Positions 34,137 to 43,196 are shown, counted from the first letter of the stretch. The stretch is 64,000 nucleotides of DNA from Luteibacter aegosomatissinici (GCF_023078495.1 NZ_CP095742.1:1364001-1428000); one strand, 5' to 3'. The notes: a model not told the origin generated them from the letters alone. A program made the numbers and translations.

Positions 34137-35716
34137 TGCGCACCCCCCAGCGGCCGCGCATTCACCGGCGCCGTCTTGTCGATCGCCTCACGCCCGGTGT
34201 TGCGCAGGTACGCACACGTCTGGTTATCGCCATAGATGCCACCCAGCGGTTCCAGCTTCACCGCCTGCGCGTAATCCTCCGGCTTGACGACCTGGATCAC
34301 CTGCATCATGCCGCCGTCTTCGTGCTCCATGATGTGGCAGTGGTAAACGAACTTGCCCAGGATCACCGGGTCGGTGAACGGAATGCGCAGCGTGATCGAG
34401 CCGAGTGCGGGAATGAACACGTTATCGCGGTAGCCAATGAAATCCACTGGCTTGCCGTTGATCTTGGTGACCTGGAAATCGAGCTGGTGGATGTGGAACT
34501 GATGCAGCTCCTGGCTTGGATTGAACAGCGTCCACTCCTCGGTATCGCCCAGCTTCACCGTGGTATCCACGCGGCCGGGATCGAAGCGGCGGCCGTTGAT
34601 GAAGAACGCGTTGCCGTCGTCCTCGGCGTCCTGGAACACAAAACGGCGGCTGGCTGCGATGGGATCCTGCCGTAGGTCGCGCGCCTGCGGGTAAGCGCTG
34701 GTGATGCGTACGGTGGGCACGCTATCGCCGGTAGAAACGAGGGTGCCGAGCGTGGTTGCAGCATAGGTATCGCCCGCCGGGCCGGTATTCGCGGCACTCA
34801 TCGTCAGCGGGTATCGGCCAGGGGCCGGTCCCGTTACAAGGATGCTGATGCGCGCCGATGGCCCCACCAGCATTTCGTCGATGGTCACATCCTTGACGAC
34901 GGTATCCGCATCTTGCGACAGCAATTGCACGCGCAGGCCGGCGAGGTGCATGCGGAAGTACTGGTTCGCATCCACGTTGAAGATATGCCACAGCTGCGTC
35001 TCGCCGGGCTTGATCGAGATATCCGGCTGGAACTGCCCGTTGATCGTACGGATGGACGGCGAGCCGGTGACGATTTCGCTGGCGAGCCGGCCGGTAAAGG
35101 TCTTCTGGAAATTGCGTAGCACGAGGATGCGCTCGCGTACCGGGCGCAACTCCGGGAACTGGTCTTTCAGGCCATCCACGAGGATGGGGCCCGAAAGGCC
35201 ACCCGATACCTGGCGCTCGGCCCCGCGATGGAAATGGCTGTGGTACCAGTAAGGGCCGGGCGAATGATCATCCGGAAGGCGCAGCACGTACCGGCCCTTG
35301 GTGTGCGGATCGGTATCCCTGAAAATGCTGTCGCCTTCATCCAGCGGCGAGACCTGCATGCCGTGGAAATGCAGGTTCGTAAGCTCATCCATCTGGTTAT
35401 CGAGCGTCAGGCGAATCGTGCCGCCCGGCCGCGTGCGAATGAGCGGCGCATCGTAATCGCCGTTGAATACCAGCGATGTGTACGGTGTATCGCCCACCAT
35501 CACCTTGGTCTCGGCGGCGGTAAGCGTCACGGTGGTAACGCCATCCGCGCCATAGGTGTACTGCTTCGGCTCGCGCAGTTCCGTCGCGTGTGCAGCACCC
35601 GCAACCCAAAGCAAAACCAGCCACGCTCGTGTAGGAGCGCACTTGCGCGCGATCGAGGCCGCGGCACGGCCTATCGCGCGCAAGCGCGCTCCTACAGGGG
35701 CAGCGATCGCGATCAT
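34133..35716 (-). CDS. Periplasmic multicopper oxidase
   Basis: 527-residue three-domain cupredoxin oxidase of the laccase/CopA/CueO type. All four copper-site motifs are present: HFHG and WYHSHFH in the N-terminal domain, HQFHIHQLDF and YHCHIMEHEDGGMM at the C terminus, with the T1 Cys and Met. It oxidises small substrates or metal ions with O2 and probably serves copper tolerance. The signal region contains two family 2 repeats (VGARLRAI and IARKCAPTR before LVLLWVAGAAHA). No twin-arginine motif is seen. The ATG at 35716 overlaps the previous stop (TAATG). It is second in a five-gene operon. Confidence 0.95.
   Translation of the reverse strand: MIAIAAPVGARLRAIGRAAASIARKCAPTRAWLVLLWVAGAAHATELREPKQYTYGADGVTTVTLTAAETKVMVGDTPYTSLVFNGDYDAPLIRTRPGGTIRLTLDNQMDELTNLHFHGMQVSPLDEGDSIFRDTDPHTKGRYVLRLPDDHSPGPYWYHSHFHRGAERQVSGGLSGPILVDGLKDQFPELRPVRERILVLRNFQKTFTGRLASEIVTGSPSIRTINGQFQPDISIKPGETQLWHIFNVDANQYFRMHLAGLRVQLLSQDADTVVKDVTIDEMLVGPSARISILVTGPAPGRYPLTMSAANTGPAGDTYAATTLGTLVSTGDSVPTVRITSAYPQARDLRQDPIAASRRFVFQDAEDDGNAFFINGRRFDPGRVDTTVKLGDTEEWTLFNPSQELHQFHIHQLDFQVTKINGKPVDFIGYRDNVFIPALGSITLRIPFTDPVILGKFVYHCHIMEHEDGGMMQVIQVVKPEDYAQAVKLEPLGGIYGDNQTCAYLRNTGREAIDKTAPVNARPLGGAQ
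35631..35695. repeat. Family 2 GTAG repeat pair inside the multicopper oxidase gene
   Basis: Arm GTAGGAGCGCACTTGCGCGC at 35631 and its inverted partner ending at 35695, separated by a GC-rich 19 bp spacer. It lies in the signal-peptide coding region and is read in frame. Confidence 0.9.
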
Positions 35717-36006
35717 TACCAGTTGCGGTTATGTTCGTTGGCCACATCGGCCGCGAGGCGCACCTCGGTATCGGCCTGGCTCAACAGCTCCTTGGCACGC
35801 CCGGCGTGGCCGCCCAGCTCGTCGTTATTGGCCTGCTGGCCACGGCTGAGCGCCTGCCACGCGGCGACGATGTGCTGCTGCGCATCGCGCAGGTTGCCGT
35901 GGCGTTCGCCGATATCGACGTACGGGCGCTCTTGCGCAACGGCCGCGCAGCCGACGGAGATGACCGCGCCGAACAGCGCGCCCGCGAGGAAGGTATTCGC
36001 TTTCAT
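35716..36006 (-). CDS. Small periplasmic protein at head of the copper-type operon
   Basis: 96 residues with a signal peptide (hydrophobic 6-25, probable cleavage after AVAQ) and a helical, Gln/Ala/Glu-rich remainder with GNLRDAQQHIVAAWQALS and a C-terminal NEHNRNW. No known domain is recognised. It is the first gene of the operon: its TAA overlaps the oxidase ATG by one base. Possibly a periplasmic helical bundle protein; the function is unknown. Confidence 0.8.
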   Translation of the reverse strand: MKANTFLAGALFGAVISVGCAAVAQERPYVDIGERHGNLRDAQQHIVAAWQALSRGQQANNDELGGHAGRAKELLSQADTEVRLAADVANEHNRNW

Positions 36007-36118
36007 GGTGTGCCCTTTGGAGATAAGCCCCGGCCGGAATGGCCGGCGTGCTTATGGTCCGGGGCGCGGGCATGTGGGTCTTTCCAGAAAGCAGTGTTTG
36101 TTTCTGATTCGAACGGCT

Positions 36119-37795
36119 TTAGCGCAGGGCGCCCATCCAGATGGCCACGGCGACTGCACCGCCGTCGGCGATGCCCAGCGCGCGGTCGCCCAGGTAGGCG
36201 GCACGTCCCGCCCGGGCCTTGAGCGTCGCGGTTTCTTCGGCACCGCGGGTGGCCGCCAGGTGCAGTGCTTCCAGCGCTTCGAACGGCGCCATGTTGGCGT
36301 CGAGCGCAGCCTTGTAGGCATCGGCAGCGGGGTAGAGCGCATCCAGCATGGTGCGGTCCCCGGCTTTGGCGCCACCGAGGTTGGCGATGGCATCGGCGGC
36401 GGCCACCAGCGCCGCATGCCATTGCCGCGGGGTCGGATCGGCCACGCCGTTGAGATCGCGGGCGGCGCGCATCAAGCCGGTGGCGTAGAACGGCCCGGAA
36501 CTGCCGCCGATCGCCTGCCGCATCGCATCGGCCATGTGGCGCAAGGCGCTTTCCGGAGTGTGCCAGGCGTGGTCGGGCAGGGTGAGCACGGCCTCGGCGC
36601 CGCGGCGCAGGCTGGCCCCCAGGTCGCCATCACCTGCCTTGGCATCCAGCTCGGTGAGCTCATCCTCGGCCTGGAGCAGGGCCTGGGCGGCGGCATGGGC
36701 TGCGCGGCGCACGGCATCGCCTGCCGGTGTGGGTGATCCGGTCGTAGTGGCTTCGCCCGGTGCCGCAGGTACGTCCTTGATCGGCGCATCGTTGAGCTCG
36801 CCACCGCCGTGCCACGCTGGCGCACTGGCGGGGGCATCGAGGAGCGCGAGCAGTTCGTCATCCACCTTCAACACGGAGAGCGAGGCGCCGGGCATATCCA
36901 GCGCGGTGAGGAAGTTTCCACACCATGCGCGGACCACCTCGATGCCGCGGGCCCTGAGGTTGTTCAGGGCGCCGCGCAGCAGGATATCGAGCTCCATGGG
37001 CGGCGTGGCGCCCAGGCCATTCACCAGCAGGGCCACGCGCTGGCCGCTCGTAAGTGCCAGATCCTCCACGATCGTGGCGAGCACCGTCTCGGCCAGGCCA
37101 TCCGCGGGGGCGATGGGGCCTTTGCGCACGCCCGGCTCGCCGTGGATACCCAGGCCATATTCAATTTCGGTGTCACCCAGCTCGAAACCCGGGTGGCCGG
37201 CGGCGGGCACCGTACACGAGCCGAGCGCCACGCCCATGGAACCCAGGCCCGTCGCAGCGCGGCGGCCCAGTTCGGCGACGGCGGTTACCGACTTGCCCGC
37301 CGCCGCAGCGGCGCCGACCACCTTGTGGATAAGCACCGTTCCCGCGATGCCGCGGCGGCGATCGGGTGCCACGGTATCGCGCAGCGCAACGTCATCGGCC
37401 ACCGTCACGATCTCGACAGGAATGCCTTCACTGCGCGCCATCTCGGCGGCCAAGCCGAAGTTGAGCCGGTCGCCGGTGTAGTTCTTCACCACCAGCACGG
37501 CGCCAGCCTTGCCACCCACCGTGCGAATCGCGGCGAGCACCGCGTCGACACTGGGTGAGGTGAAGACATCACCCGCGATGGCCGCGGCCAGCAGGCCCTC
37601 GCCGACATAGCCCGCGTGCGCCGGCTCGTGGCCGCTCCCGCCGCCGGAAAGGATCGCCACGGTGGCGTTCCCGTCATGCTGCTTGCGCACCACCACGTTC
37701 TGGTTCGAAAGCAATGCTTGTCCCGGCGAACGCGCGACCGAACCTTCAAGCATTTCACGGACGACATGGCGCGGATCGTTGATGATCTTCTTCAT
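36119..37795 (-). CDS. ATP-dependent dihydroxyacetone kinase (DhaK-DhaL fusion)
   Basis: 558 residues with both kinase halves in one chain. The DhaK part (1-330) has SGGGSGHEPAH, NYTGDRLNFGLA and the substrate-binding His in GLGIHGEPG. The DhaL part (about 365-558) has DAKAGDGDLGASL for Mg-ATP and GGSSGPFY. It phosphorylates dihydroxyacetone or glyceraldehyde with ATP, unlike the PTS-dependent split DhaKLM, and no DhaM is nearby. It resembles the DAK1/2 type of Citrobacter and eukaryotes. It stands as a single gene 112 bp upstream of the copper operon. Confidence 0.95.
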   Translation of the reverse strand: MKKIINDPRHVVREMLEGSVARSPGQALLSNQNVVVRKQHDGNATVAILSGGGSGHEPAHAGYVGEGLLAAAIAGDVFTSPSVDAVLAAIRTVGGKAGAVLVVKNYTGDRLNFGLAAEMARSEGIPVEIVTVADDVALRDTVAPDRRRGIAGTVLIHKVVGAAAAAGKSVTAVAELGRRAATGLGSMGVALGSCTVPAAGHPGFELGDTEIEYGLGIHGEPGVRKGPIAPADGLAETVLATIVEDLALTSGQRVALLVNGLGATPPMELDILLRGALNNLRARGIEVVRAWCGNFLTALDMPGASLSVLKVDDELLALLDAPASAPAWHGGGELNDAPIKDVPAAPGEATTTGSPTPAGDAVRRAAHAAAQALLQAEDELTELDAKAGDGDLGASLRRGAEAVLTLPDHAWHTPESALRHMADAMRQAIGGSSGPFYATGLMRAARDLNGVADPTPRQWHAALVAAADAIANLGGAKAGDRTMLDALYPAADAYKAALDANMAPFEALEALHLAATRGAEETATLKARAGRAAYLGDRALGIADGGAVAVAIWMGALR

Positions 37796-37840
37796 GGTGA
37801 ACCGGAACCTTTGCGCGGTGGGGAGGGGTTTCGTCGGGTG

Positions 37841-38863
37841 CTAGAACCAGCGGTTGCGCTTCAGGGCGATAAATATACCGCCGACGATACACGCCACAAG
37901 GCAGGTAATGGCAGGATACGCCCACGGCTTGTCCAGCTCCGGCATGTGCGCGAAGTTCATGCCATACCAGCTGGTGATCAGCGTCGGCGCGGCGAGCATG
38001 GCGGCCCAGCCAGCCAGCTTTTTCATCACTTCGTTCTGGCCGAAGGTGACCAATGCAAGGTTCACACCGATCGCTGCACCCAGCATTTCACGCATGGCGG
38101 AAATCGATTCGTTGACGCGGAAAACGTGATCGTAGATATCGCGGAAATAGGCGCGCAACTCATCGTGGATAAGGTGCGGATGCAGCCGCGTAAGCTGCGC
38201 CACGATATCTTGAAGCGGCACGACTGCCAGGCGCAGCGTCATCAGTTCGCGCTGCATGTCGTACAGGCGCTTGATCGTCTGCCTGTTGTACGTTTCCGCG
38301 AAGATATCGGTTTCGAGTTCGTGTAGCTCTTCCCGGAAATCGCGCACGATCGGCAGGAAGTTATCCACGATGAAATCGAGTACGGCGTAGAGCGCATAGC
38401 TCGGCCCCATGGCCAGTAGCTCAGGTGTCTGTTCGCAGCTGCGCCGCGCAGGAGCGTACGAAAGCGACGCGCCGTGGCGCACCGTCATGAAGTAACGGCG
38501 GCCCAGGAAGATCTGCGTTTCACCGAACGCGATATTGCCGCCGACCAGCTGGGCCGTCTGCGCCACGATGAACAGTGAATCACCGTACGTTTCGATCTTG
38601 GTGCGTTGGTGCGCAAGCTGCGCATCCTCGATCGCCAGGTCGTGAAGATCAAATTCTTCCTGCAACTTGAGGAGTAGCGCCTCATCAGGCTCATGCAGCC
38701 CGACCCACACGAACGTATCGGGCTCCTTCAAGACATCGCTGATGGCGTCGATCGAGATATCGCCGATACGCTTGCCGTTGGTTCGGTAAGCGACGCAGTT
38801 AACGATCATGCCGCCGGCGTGGTCGACGGGCGTGGGTTCGGGGATCAGGGAGAGGGTAGCCAT
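37841..38863 (-). CDS. corA: CorA-family magnesium/cobalt transporter
   Basis: 340 residues from the ATG at 38863; an open frame continues upstream to 39085 but with no family resemblance. The large cytoplasmic alpha/beta domain is followed by a long helix and two C-terminal membrane spans (about 285-305 and 318-336). The pore signature GMN is present in WYGMNFAHMPE, and the protein ends in basic KRNRWF as usual. It forms a pentameric Mg2+ channel in the inner membrane. A further possible start is the internal ATG at 38809 (MIVNCVAYR). Confidence 0.93.
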   Translation of the reverse strand: MATLSLIPEPTPVDHAGGMIVNCVAYRTNGKRIGDISIDAISDVLKEPDTFVWVGLHEPDEALLLKLQEEFDLHDLAIEDAQLAHQRTKIETYGDSLFIVAQTAQLVGGNIAFGETQIFLGRRYFMTVRHGASLSYAPARRSCEQTPELLAMGPSYALYAVLDFIVDNFLPIVRDFREELHELETDIFAETYNRQTIKRLYDMQRELMTLRLAVVPLQDIVAQLTRLHPHLIHDELRAYFRDIYDHVFRVNESISAMREMLGAAIGVNLALVTFGQNEVMKKLAGWAAMLAAPTLITSWYGMNFAHMPELDKPWAYPAITCLVACIVGGIFIALKRNRWF

Positions 38864-39078
38864 GAGGAGATGATGCCGTGGGTGGATGAAGGCGGCAACG
38901 CCATATCGGACAAATGCCGATGGACGTAAGCGTAGCCCCACGAAACAGCTGGGACGCGGCCCGATAGGGCCCATTCGCGGGTTTATATACCGTAGTGGGG
39001 TGGTGCGTTTTGTGACGGGCAGGAAATTACGACCCGTACAGCACCGCGACCAAGGACCCCAACTCAAGGAACGAACCC

Positions 39079-40476
39079 ATGGCACCGCAAAGCCCGGCCC
39101 TGCCGACCCTCCCGTTCACCTACGCCACGTGGAAAAAGGACACGAACCTCACCGTGTCCATCACCGATCCCACCGGGAAGGCGAAATTCGCCGTTCTCGA
39201 TAAAGCCGTGGAGGCGTACACCGCGAAACCATCGCAGGCGTCCCTCACGGCCATGCGAAACGCGTTGCTGGACTGGACCAGCTACAAGGACAAGAGCGGT
39301 GGCGCCGGTGCCTGGAAGAAGAGCGACCGTAACAAGAAGCTCACGATCACCGCGCTCTACAACGCCATCCAGGGTGCGGGCGATACCGATAAGGGTTTTG
39401 GTATCCCCGATTTCATGAGCGAGGGCATGGTCAACGCTCGCCTTGGCATCCTGTATCTGTTTGGCAACCTTGCTTGCGATGAGGGCAAGTACCGGATCAT
39501 TACCAACGGCCTGATCGATATGGCCGGCAAGGGCTCCGGAACGCTCGGCACGGCGGTAAAGCGTACGACCGACGCGGGGACGTGTTTCACGCCCTACGCC
39601 GCTGGGTCAGCCGAACGCACGGCGAAGCGCCAACAGGTTTCAAACGCGCTCAAGGGCATCGCCGCCTCGGTTACACAGGCCATATTCACCCAGCGGGCTA
39701 ACGGCGAGGATGACGGTGAAGGTACCAAGACTGAAGCGATCTGGAAGGCGATTCCCGGCGGATTGCAGACCGTCTGCGATCACATCGCTGAGAAGGTCAT
39801 GGACCAGATATCGCCATTCCTTGCCAATGGCGTGGCAGCGACCCAGGGGCTCGTGACGGCGGTTAAAGTCGGCGGCGAACGCTTCGTGGTTCATGCTCGC
39901 GGAAAGGGCGTAACCCTGGTTCCGGGCGTGCCCACCACTACGATCGATGGCATCAAGCGTGGCATGGATCTATCGCTCGCGGGCGAGGTCTATAACGTGC
40001 TGAAGGGCGGCACAGCGCTGGCGCTGGAAGGGCTGACCGCAGGGGTCGCGGGAGCGATCGCGGGAATCGCGTTTTCCGCGATCGAAGTGCTGGTCGCCTT
40101 CGCGAGGAAGGTGCACGACTTTTACCGAATCCGCCTGTTCCTGACCGATGCGAAAGCCTTATGGGCACAGCGCGAAAAGCCAAACTCGCTACACAGGCAG
40201 CCTTATGCGTTCAACCGCTGGTATCGCAAGACGGCGATGCGTGTGCCAGCGATCCCTGTACTGACACTCAATAGCGGCGTGTGCGGCGACAAGATGCGCA
40301 TGCTTTGCATGTTCAGCAATGAGGGTGAGGTGATTAGCCAACAAAACTTCGACAAGGGTGTGGCCTACATTGATCACCTAAAGGGCTGGGGTTCCTCCTA
40401 TCTGGAGGAAACGGCGTACAGCTTTACCAGCGCCGACAAACTGGTGGCCGAACTGATCAAACCCGCGAAGGTGTGA
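39079..40476 (+). CDS. Unrecognised 465-residue protein with a central hydrophobic Gly/Ala segment
   Basis: AAGGAAC just before the ATG supports the start. There is no signal peptide. The N-terminal half is soluble and mixed, with a repeated Lys/Asp/Gly character (KKSDRNKKLTITALYNAI). Around residues 315-340 lies GLTAGVAGAIAGIAFSAIEV followed by LVAFA, a Gly/Ala-rich hydrophobic stretch that could insert in membranes. The C-terminal ~110 residues are soluble with three Cys. I recognise no family. Such a lone hydrophobic segment in a leaderless protein recalls pore-forming effectors, but no secretion or immunity gene is adjacent. Its stop abuts the stop of the next gene. Confidence 0.8.
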   Translation: MAPQSPALPTLPFTYATWKKDTNLTVSITDPTGKAKFAVLDKAVEAYTAKPSQASLTAMRNALLDWTSYKDKSGGAGAWKKSDRNKKLTITALYNAIQGAGDTDKGFGIPDFMSEGMVNARLGILYLFGNLACDEGKYRIITNGLIDMAGKGSGTLGTAVKRTTDAGTCFTPYAAGSAERTAKRQQVSNALKGIAASVTQAIFTQRANGEDDGEGTKTEAIWKAIPGGLQTVCDHIAEKVMDQISPFLANGVAATQGLVTAVKVGGERFVVHARGKGVTLVPGVPTTTIDGIKRGMDLSLAGEVYNVLKGGTALALEGLTAGVAGAIAGIAFSAIEVLVAFARKVHDFYRIRLFLTDAKALWAQREKPNSLHRQPYAFNRWYRKTAMRVPAIPVLTLNSGVCGDKMRMLCMFSNEGEVISQQNFDKGVAYIDHLKGWGSSYLEETAYSFTSADKLVAELIKPAKV

Positions 40477-41676
40477 TCAATCGTGCCGCCGGCACAGGCT
40501 GGCGAAAAGGGCGGCCCAGCACGGCAGCGCGAAGAGCAGCCAGGGCATGTTCCGCTGCGGGAAATCCGGCCAGAGGTGTAGAAGCAAGCCGATGACGCAA
40601 GCGGCGAACGAGCTGCCGGTGACACGCGAGGCCAGCCGGCTCATCGGACGGCCCGCGCGGCGCAGGCGCCAGATGCCCGGGATGATCAGCAGCGCGAACG
40701 GCTGGTAGGCAAGCAGGTTGAAGTTGCCCCAGGCCGAGCGGTGCAGGGTCAGTGTCCACAGGCCCAGCATGAACAGGCCCGCCACGCCGGCGAACACGGT
40801 GAAGAGGGTGCCCGCGGCGACGAACACGCCGCGGGCACCGCGGTGGCGCGTCACGGCGGGCAGGGCGAGCGGGATGGCGAGCACGATGCCGGCGATCAGC
40901 AGTGGCCAGCGCAGGTCAGGCGCCTTGTCCGGCGGCGGCACCAGTGTGGCGTCGGCCAGGGTTTCTTCCTTCAGCACCAAGGGCTTGCCATTCACCTGGG
41001 TCGTGCGAACCAGGGCTTCCAGTTCCATCGGCAGGAAGGCATCGCGCCATGACGTCATCGGCTGGTCGGCGAACGGGCCGAGGCCGAGGTCCATGCCGAG
41101 CATGAGCCACGCCTGGTTGCTCATCAGCCGCGAGGTCTGCTCGCGGTAGGTCATGCCGCCCGGCTGTGCACTCCACTGGCGGTGCAGCGCGCCGCCCAGC
41201 GCGGCATCCAGCGCATCGCGGACGCGCGTGGTGCAGTTGTCCAGGTAGTAATCGTAGTTGTAGCCCGCGTTTTCCGGGCGGATGTTCCACAGCAGGAAGC
41301 GGCGAAGCTCTTCTTTTTGCGGCTCGTCCAGCGCCAGCACCTGCCGGTGCACGTAACGGCCTTCGCCCTTGTAGAACTGCACATCGGAGGCCGTGGTTTC
41401 GGCATCCATGCGGTACGCCATGATGCCGCGGGCGAAATTCAGGATGAAGCCATCCTGGTCGAAATCGAACACGCCGTAGTTGAAGGCGATGGCTTCGCCG
41501 CTCGCCGTGTCACGCACTTCCAACGCATCGTGGCCGAAGCGCTCCCAGTAGATATCGCCCGGGCCATAAGTAAGCAGCGAGACCTCGATGTTCGACGCGG
41601 GCGCGTCGACGATGCCGGCGCGGGCCAGTGAGGGGACGAGGCAAAGGGCGAGGAGGAAGAGCAGGGCGTGGCGCAT
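40477..41676 (-). CDS. DUF4105 (Lnb N-terminal periplasmic domain) membrane protein
   Basis: 399 residues: signal peptide ending LARAG at about 20, a periplasmic domain (about 25-230), then five or so C-terminal membrane spans. The domain has WERFGHDALEV and YDYYLDNCTTRVRDALD, the His and Cys segments that define DUF4105. DUF4105 is part of Lnb, the lipoprotein N-acyltransferase reported in Bacteroidota. It lies downstream of ybeX, the slot occupied by lnt in E. coli. A role in lipoprotein acylation is possible but untested. It converges with the gene at 39079 with no spacer. Confidence 0.88.
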   Translation of the reverse strand: MRHALLFLLALCLVPSLARAGIVDAPASNIEVSLLTYGPGDIYWERFGHDALEVRDTASGEAIAFNYGVFDFDQDGFILNFARGIMAYRMDAETTASDVQFYKGEGRYVHRQVLALDEPQKEELRRFLLWNIRPENAGYNYDYYLDNCTTRVRDALDAALGGALHRQWSAQPGGMTYREQTSRLMSNQAWLMLGMDLGLGPFADQPMTSWRDAFLPMELEALVRTTQVNGKPLVLKEETLADATLVPPPDKAPDLRWPLLIAGIVLAIPLALPAVTRHRGARGVFVAAGTLFTVFAGVAGLFMLGLWTLTLHRSAWGNFNLLAYQPFALLIIPGIWRLRRAGRPMSRLASRVTGSSFAACVIGLLLHLWPDFPQRNMPWLLFALPCWAALFASLCRRHD

Positions 41677-41707
41677 CGTGCGTCAAATGTCCGGTGATCA
41701 ATCGATG

Positions 41708-41802
41708 GTAGGAGCGCACCCTGTGCGCGACATTTTTCGCGGGAAAGCGACAGGACCTGCAGCTCGTTCGCGAAAGATGTCGCCCTCAGGGTGGGCTCCT
41801 AC
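41708..41802. repeat. Family 1 GTAG palindromic repeat (copy R3, variant arm)
   Basis: The left arm reads GTAGGAGCGCACCCTGTGCG, a compensated variant. The right arm ends GGGTGGGCTCCTAC. CAGGACCTG and TTCGCGAAA lie inside. It sits between ybeX and the DUF4105 gene. Confidence 0.9.
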
Positions 41803-41813
41803 GGGATCTTGCA

Positions 41814-42665
41814 TCAGGCTGCGCCGTTGACTCGCGTCACATGGAACTGCTGCACGCGCCGGTCGTCGGCTTCGGTGACGCGGAACAGGAATTCACCCAC
41901 GCCGATCTCCTCGCCCACGGAGGGCAGGTGGCCGAACTCGGAGGTGATCATGCCGCCGATGGTGTCGTATTCCTCGTCGGAGAAATGTGCACCGGTCTCT
42001 TCGTTGAAATCCGCGATGGGCGTGAGCGCGCTGACGGTGAGCGCACCGTTATCCAGCGGCTGCACCAGCACGGGATCTTCTTCGTCATCGTGCTCGTCGT
42101 CGATTTCGCCGACGATCTGCTCCAGCACGTCTTCAATCGTGATGAGGCCAGCCACGCCACCGTATTCATCGACCACCAGCGCCATGTGGTTGCGCGTAAG
42201 GCGGAACTCCGCCAGCAGCACGTTCAGGCGCATGGATTCGGGGATGAGCACCGCGGGGCGGAGCAGGCCACGGATATCGTTGCACTCGGCCTTGCCGAAG
42301 TACTTCAGCAGGTCCTTGGCGAGCAGGATGCCCAGCACTTCATCCTTGTCTTCGCCATGCACGGGGAAGCGCGAATGGCCGGACTCGACCACGGCGGCGA
42401 GGATATCGGGGAGGGGAGCATCGACTGGGAGGCTGACGATCTGGGCGCGCGGCACCATGACATCGTCAACGCTGAGTTCGGTCACCTTGATCGCACCCTC
42501 GACCATGGTCAGGGTGTCGTTGGAGAGGAGGCCATTGACCTGTGCGGTACGCAGCTCCTCGATCAGTTCACCGCGGTTGCGCGGCTCGCTGGAAAACAGA
42601 TGGCCCAGTCGGTCCCACCACGATCGGTGAGCCGGGCCGTTGGTACTACCAGGGTCCTCGTTCAT
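41814..42665 (-). CDS. ybeX: CorC/YbeX-type CBS-domain protein
   Basis: 283 residues without the DUF21 membrane domain, as in E. coli CorC/YbeX. Two CBS domains span about 65-190 (VDDVMVPRAQIV, HSRFPVHGEDKDEVLGIL, VDEYGGVAGLITIEDVLE) and a CorC_HlyC domain covers 205-283. It has been linked to Mg/Co efflux and, for YbeX in the ybeZYX operon, to ribosome maturation. The acidic DDEHDDEEDP linker is typical. It is third in the miaB-ybeZ-ybeY-ybeX order. Confidence 0.95.
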   Translation of the reverse strand: MNEDPGSTNGPAHRSWWDRLGHLFSSEPRNRGELIEELRTAQVNGLLSNDTLTMVEGAIKVTELSVDDVMVPRAQIVSLPVDAPLPDILAAVVESGHSRFPVHGEDKDEVLGILLAKDLLKYFGKAECNDIRGLLRPAVLIPESMRLNVLLAEFRLTRNHMALVVDEYGGVAGLITIEDVLEQIVGEIDDEHDDEEDPVLVQPLDNGALTVSALTPIADFNEETGAHFSDEEYDTIGGMITSEFGHLPSVGEEIGVGEFLFRVTEADDRRVQQFHVTRVNGAA

Positions 42666-42728
42666 TACTCTTTGATGTTCGGCCCAAACCGGGCGGAAGG
42701 GTCAGTCTACTGGAATTTCCATGACGGT

Positions 42729-43196
42729 TCAGGGGACCGTGTAGGGGTCGGCGATGCCCAGGCCGGCCAGGACGCGGGTCTCCAGGGCCTCCATCGCCTC
42801 GGCCTCGGCATCCACGATGTGGTCGTAGCCCAGCAGGTGCAGGGTGCCGTGGATGGTGAGGTGGGCCCAGTGGTCGTTGGCCTTCTTGCCCTGTTCGGCG
42901 GCCTCGCGGGCCACCACGGGGGCGCAGATCACCAGGTCGCCGATCAGGGGCAGGTCCACGCCGGGCGGCAGGTCGGCCTCGAACGAGAGCACGTTGGTGG
43001 CGTAATCGCGGCCTCGGTACTGCAGGTTCAGGGCCTGGCCTTCCTCGGCATCGACGATACGGATGGCCACCTCGGTGGCCTTGCGCCGGCGCGCTCCCTT
43101 GAGCGCGGCCTCCACCCAGCGGCGGAAGCTGGCCGGGGCAGGGATGCCCTTGCGCGAGGCGGTGGCGTAGCCCACCGCGACATCCACCTGGCTCAC
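42729..43196 (-). CDS. ybeY: Endoribonuclease YbeY
   Basis: 155-residue zinc metalloprotein involved in 16S rRNA 3' processing and ribosome quality control. The zinc motif [15 protein letters not shown] (H-x3-H-x5-H) is complete, and [15 protein letters not shown] is the conserved central block. Its start overlaps the ybeZ stop by four bases and ybeX follows 63 bp later, the canonical cluster order. Confidence 0.97.
   Translation of the reverse strand: MSQVDVAVGYATASRKGIPAPASFRRWVEAALKGARRRKATEVAIRIVDAEEGQALNLQYRGRDYATNVLSFEADLPPGVDLPLIGDLVICAPVVAREAAEQGKKANDHWAHLTIHGTLHLLGYDHIVDAEAEAMEALETRVLAGLGIADPYTVP

Noticed and set aside
36119-37795. PTS-dependent dihydroxyacetone kinase
   Set aside because: DhaK and DhaL are fused and no DhaM-type phosphocarrier is nearby, which fits the ATP-dependent type.
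38864-39085. N-terminal extension of CorA
   Set aside because: The added ~74 residues are Pro/Arg/Trp-rich without family resemblance and run into the leader of the divergent gene.
39079-40476. Calling the 465-residue protein a type VI effector
   Set aside because: No VgrG, PAAR, Hcp, chaperone or immunity gene is in the window, and no motif identifies a toxin class.
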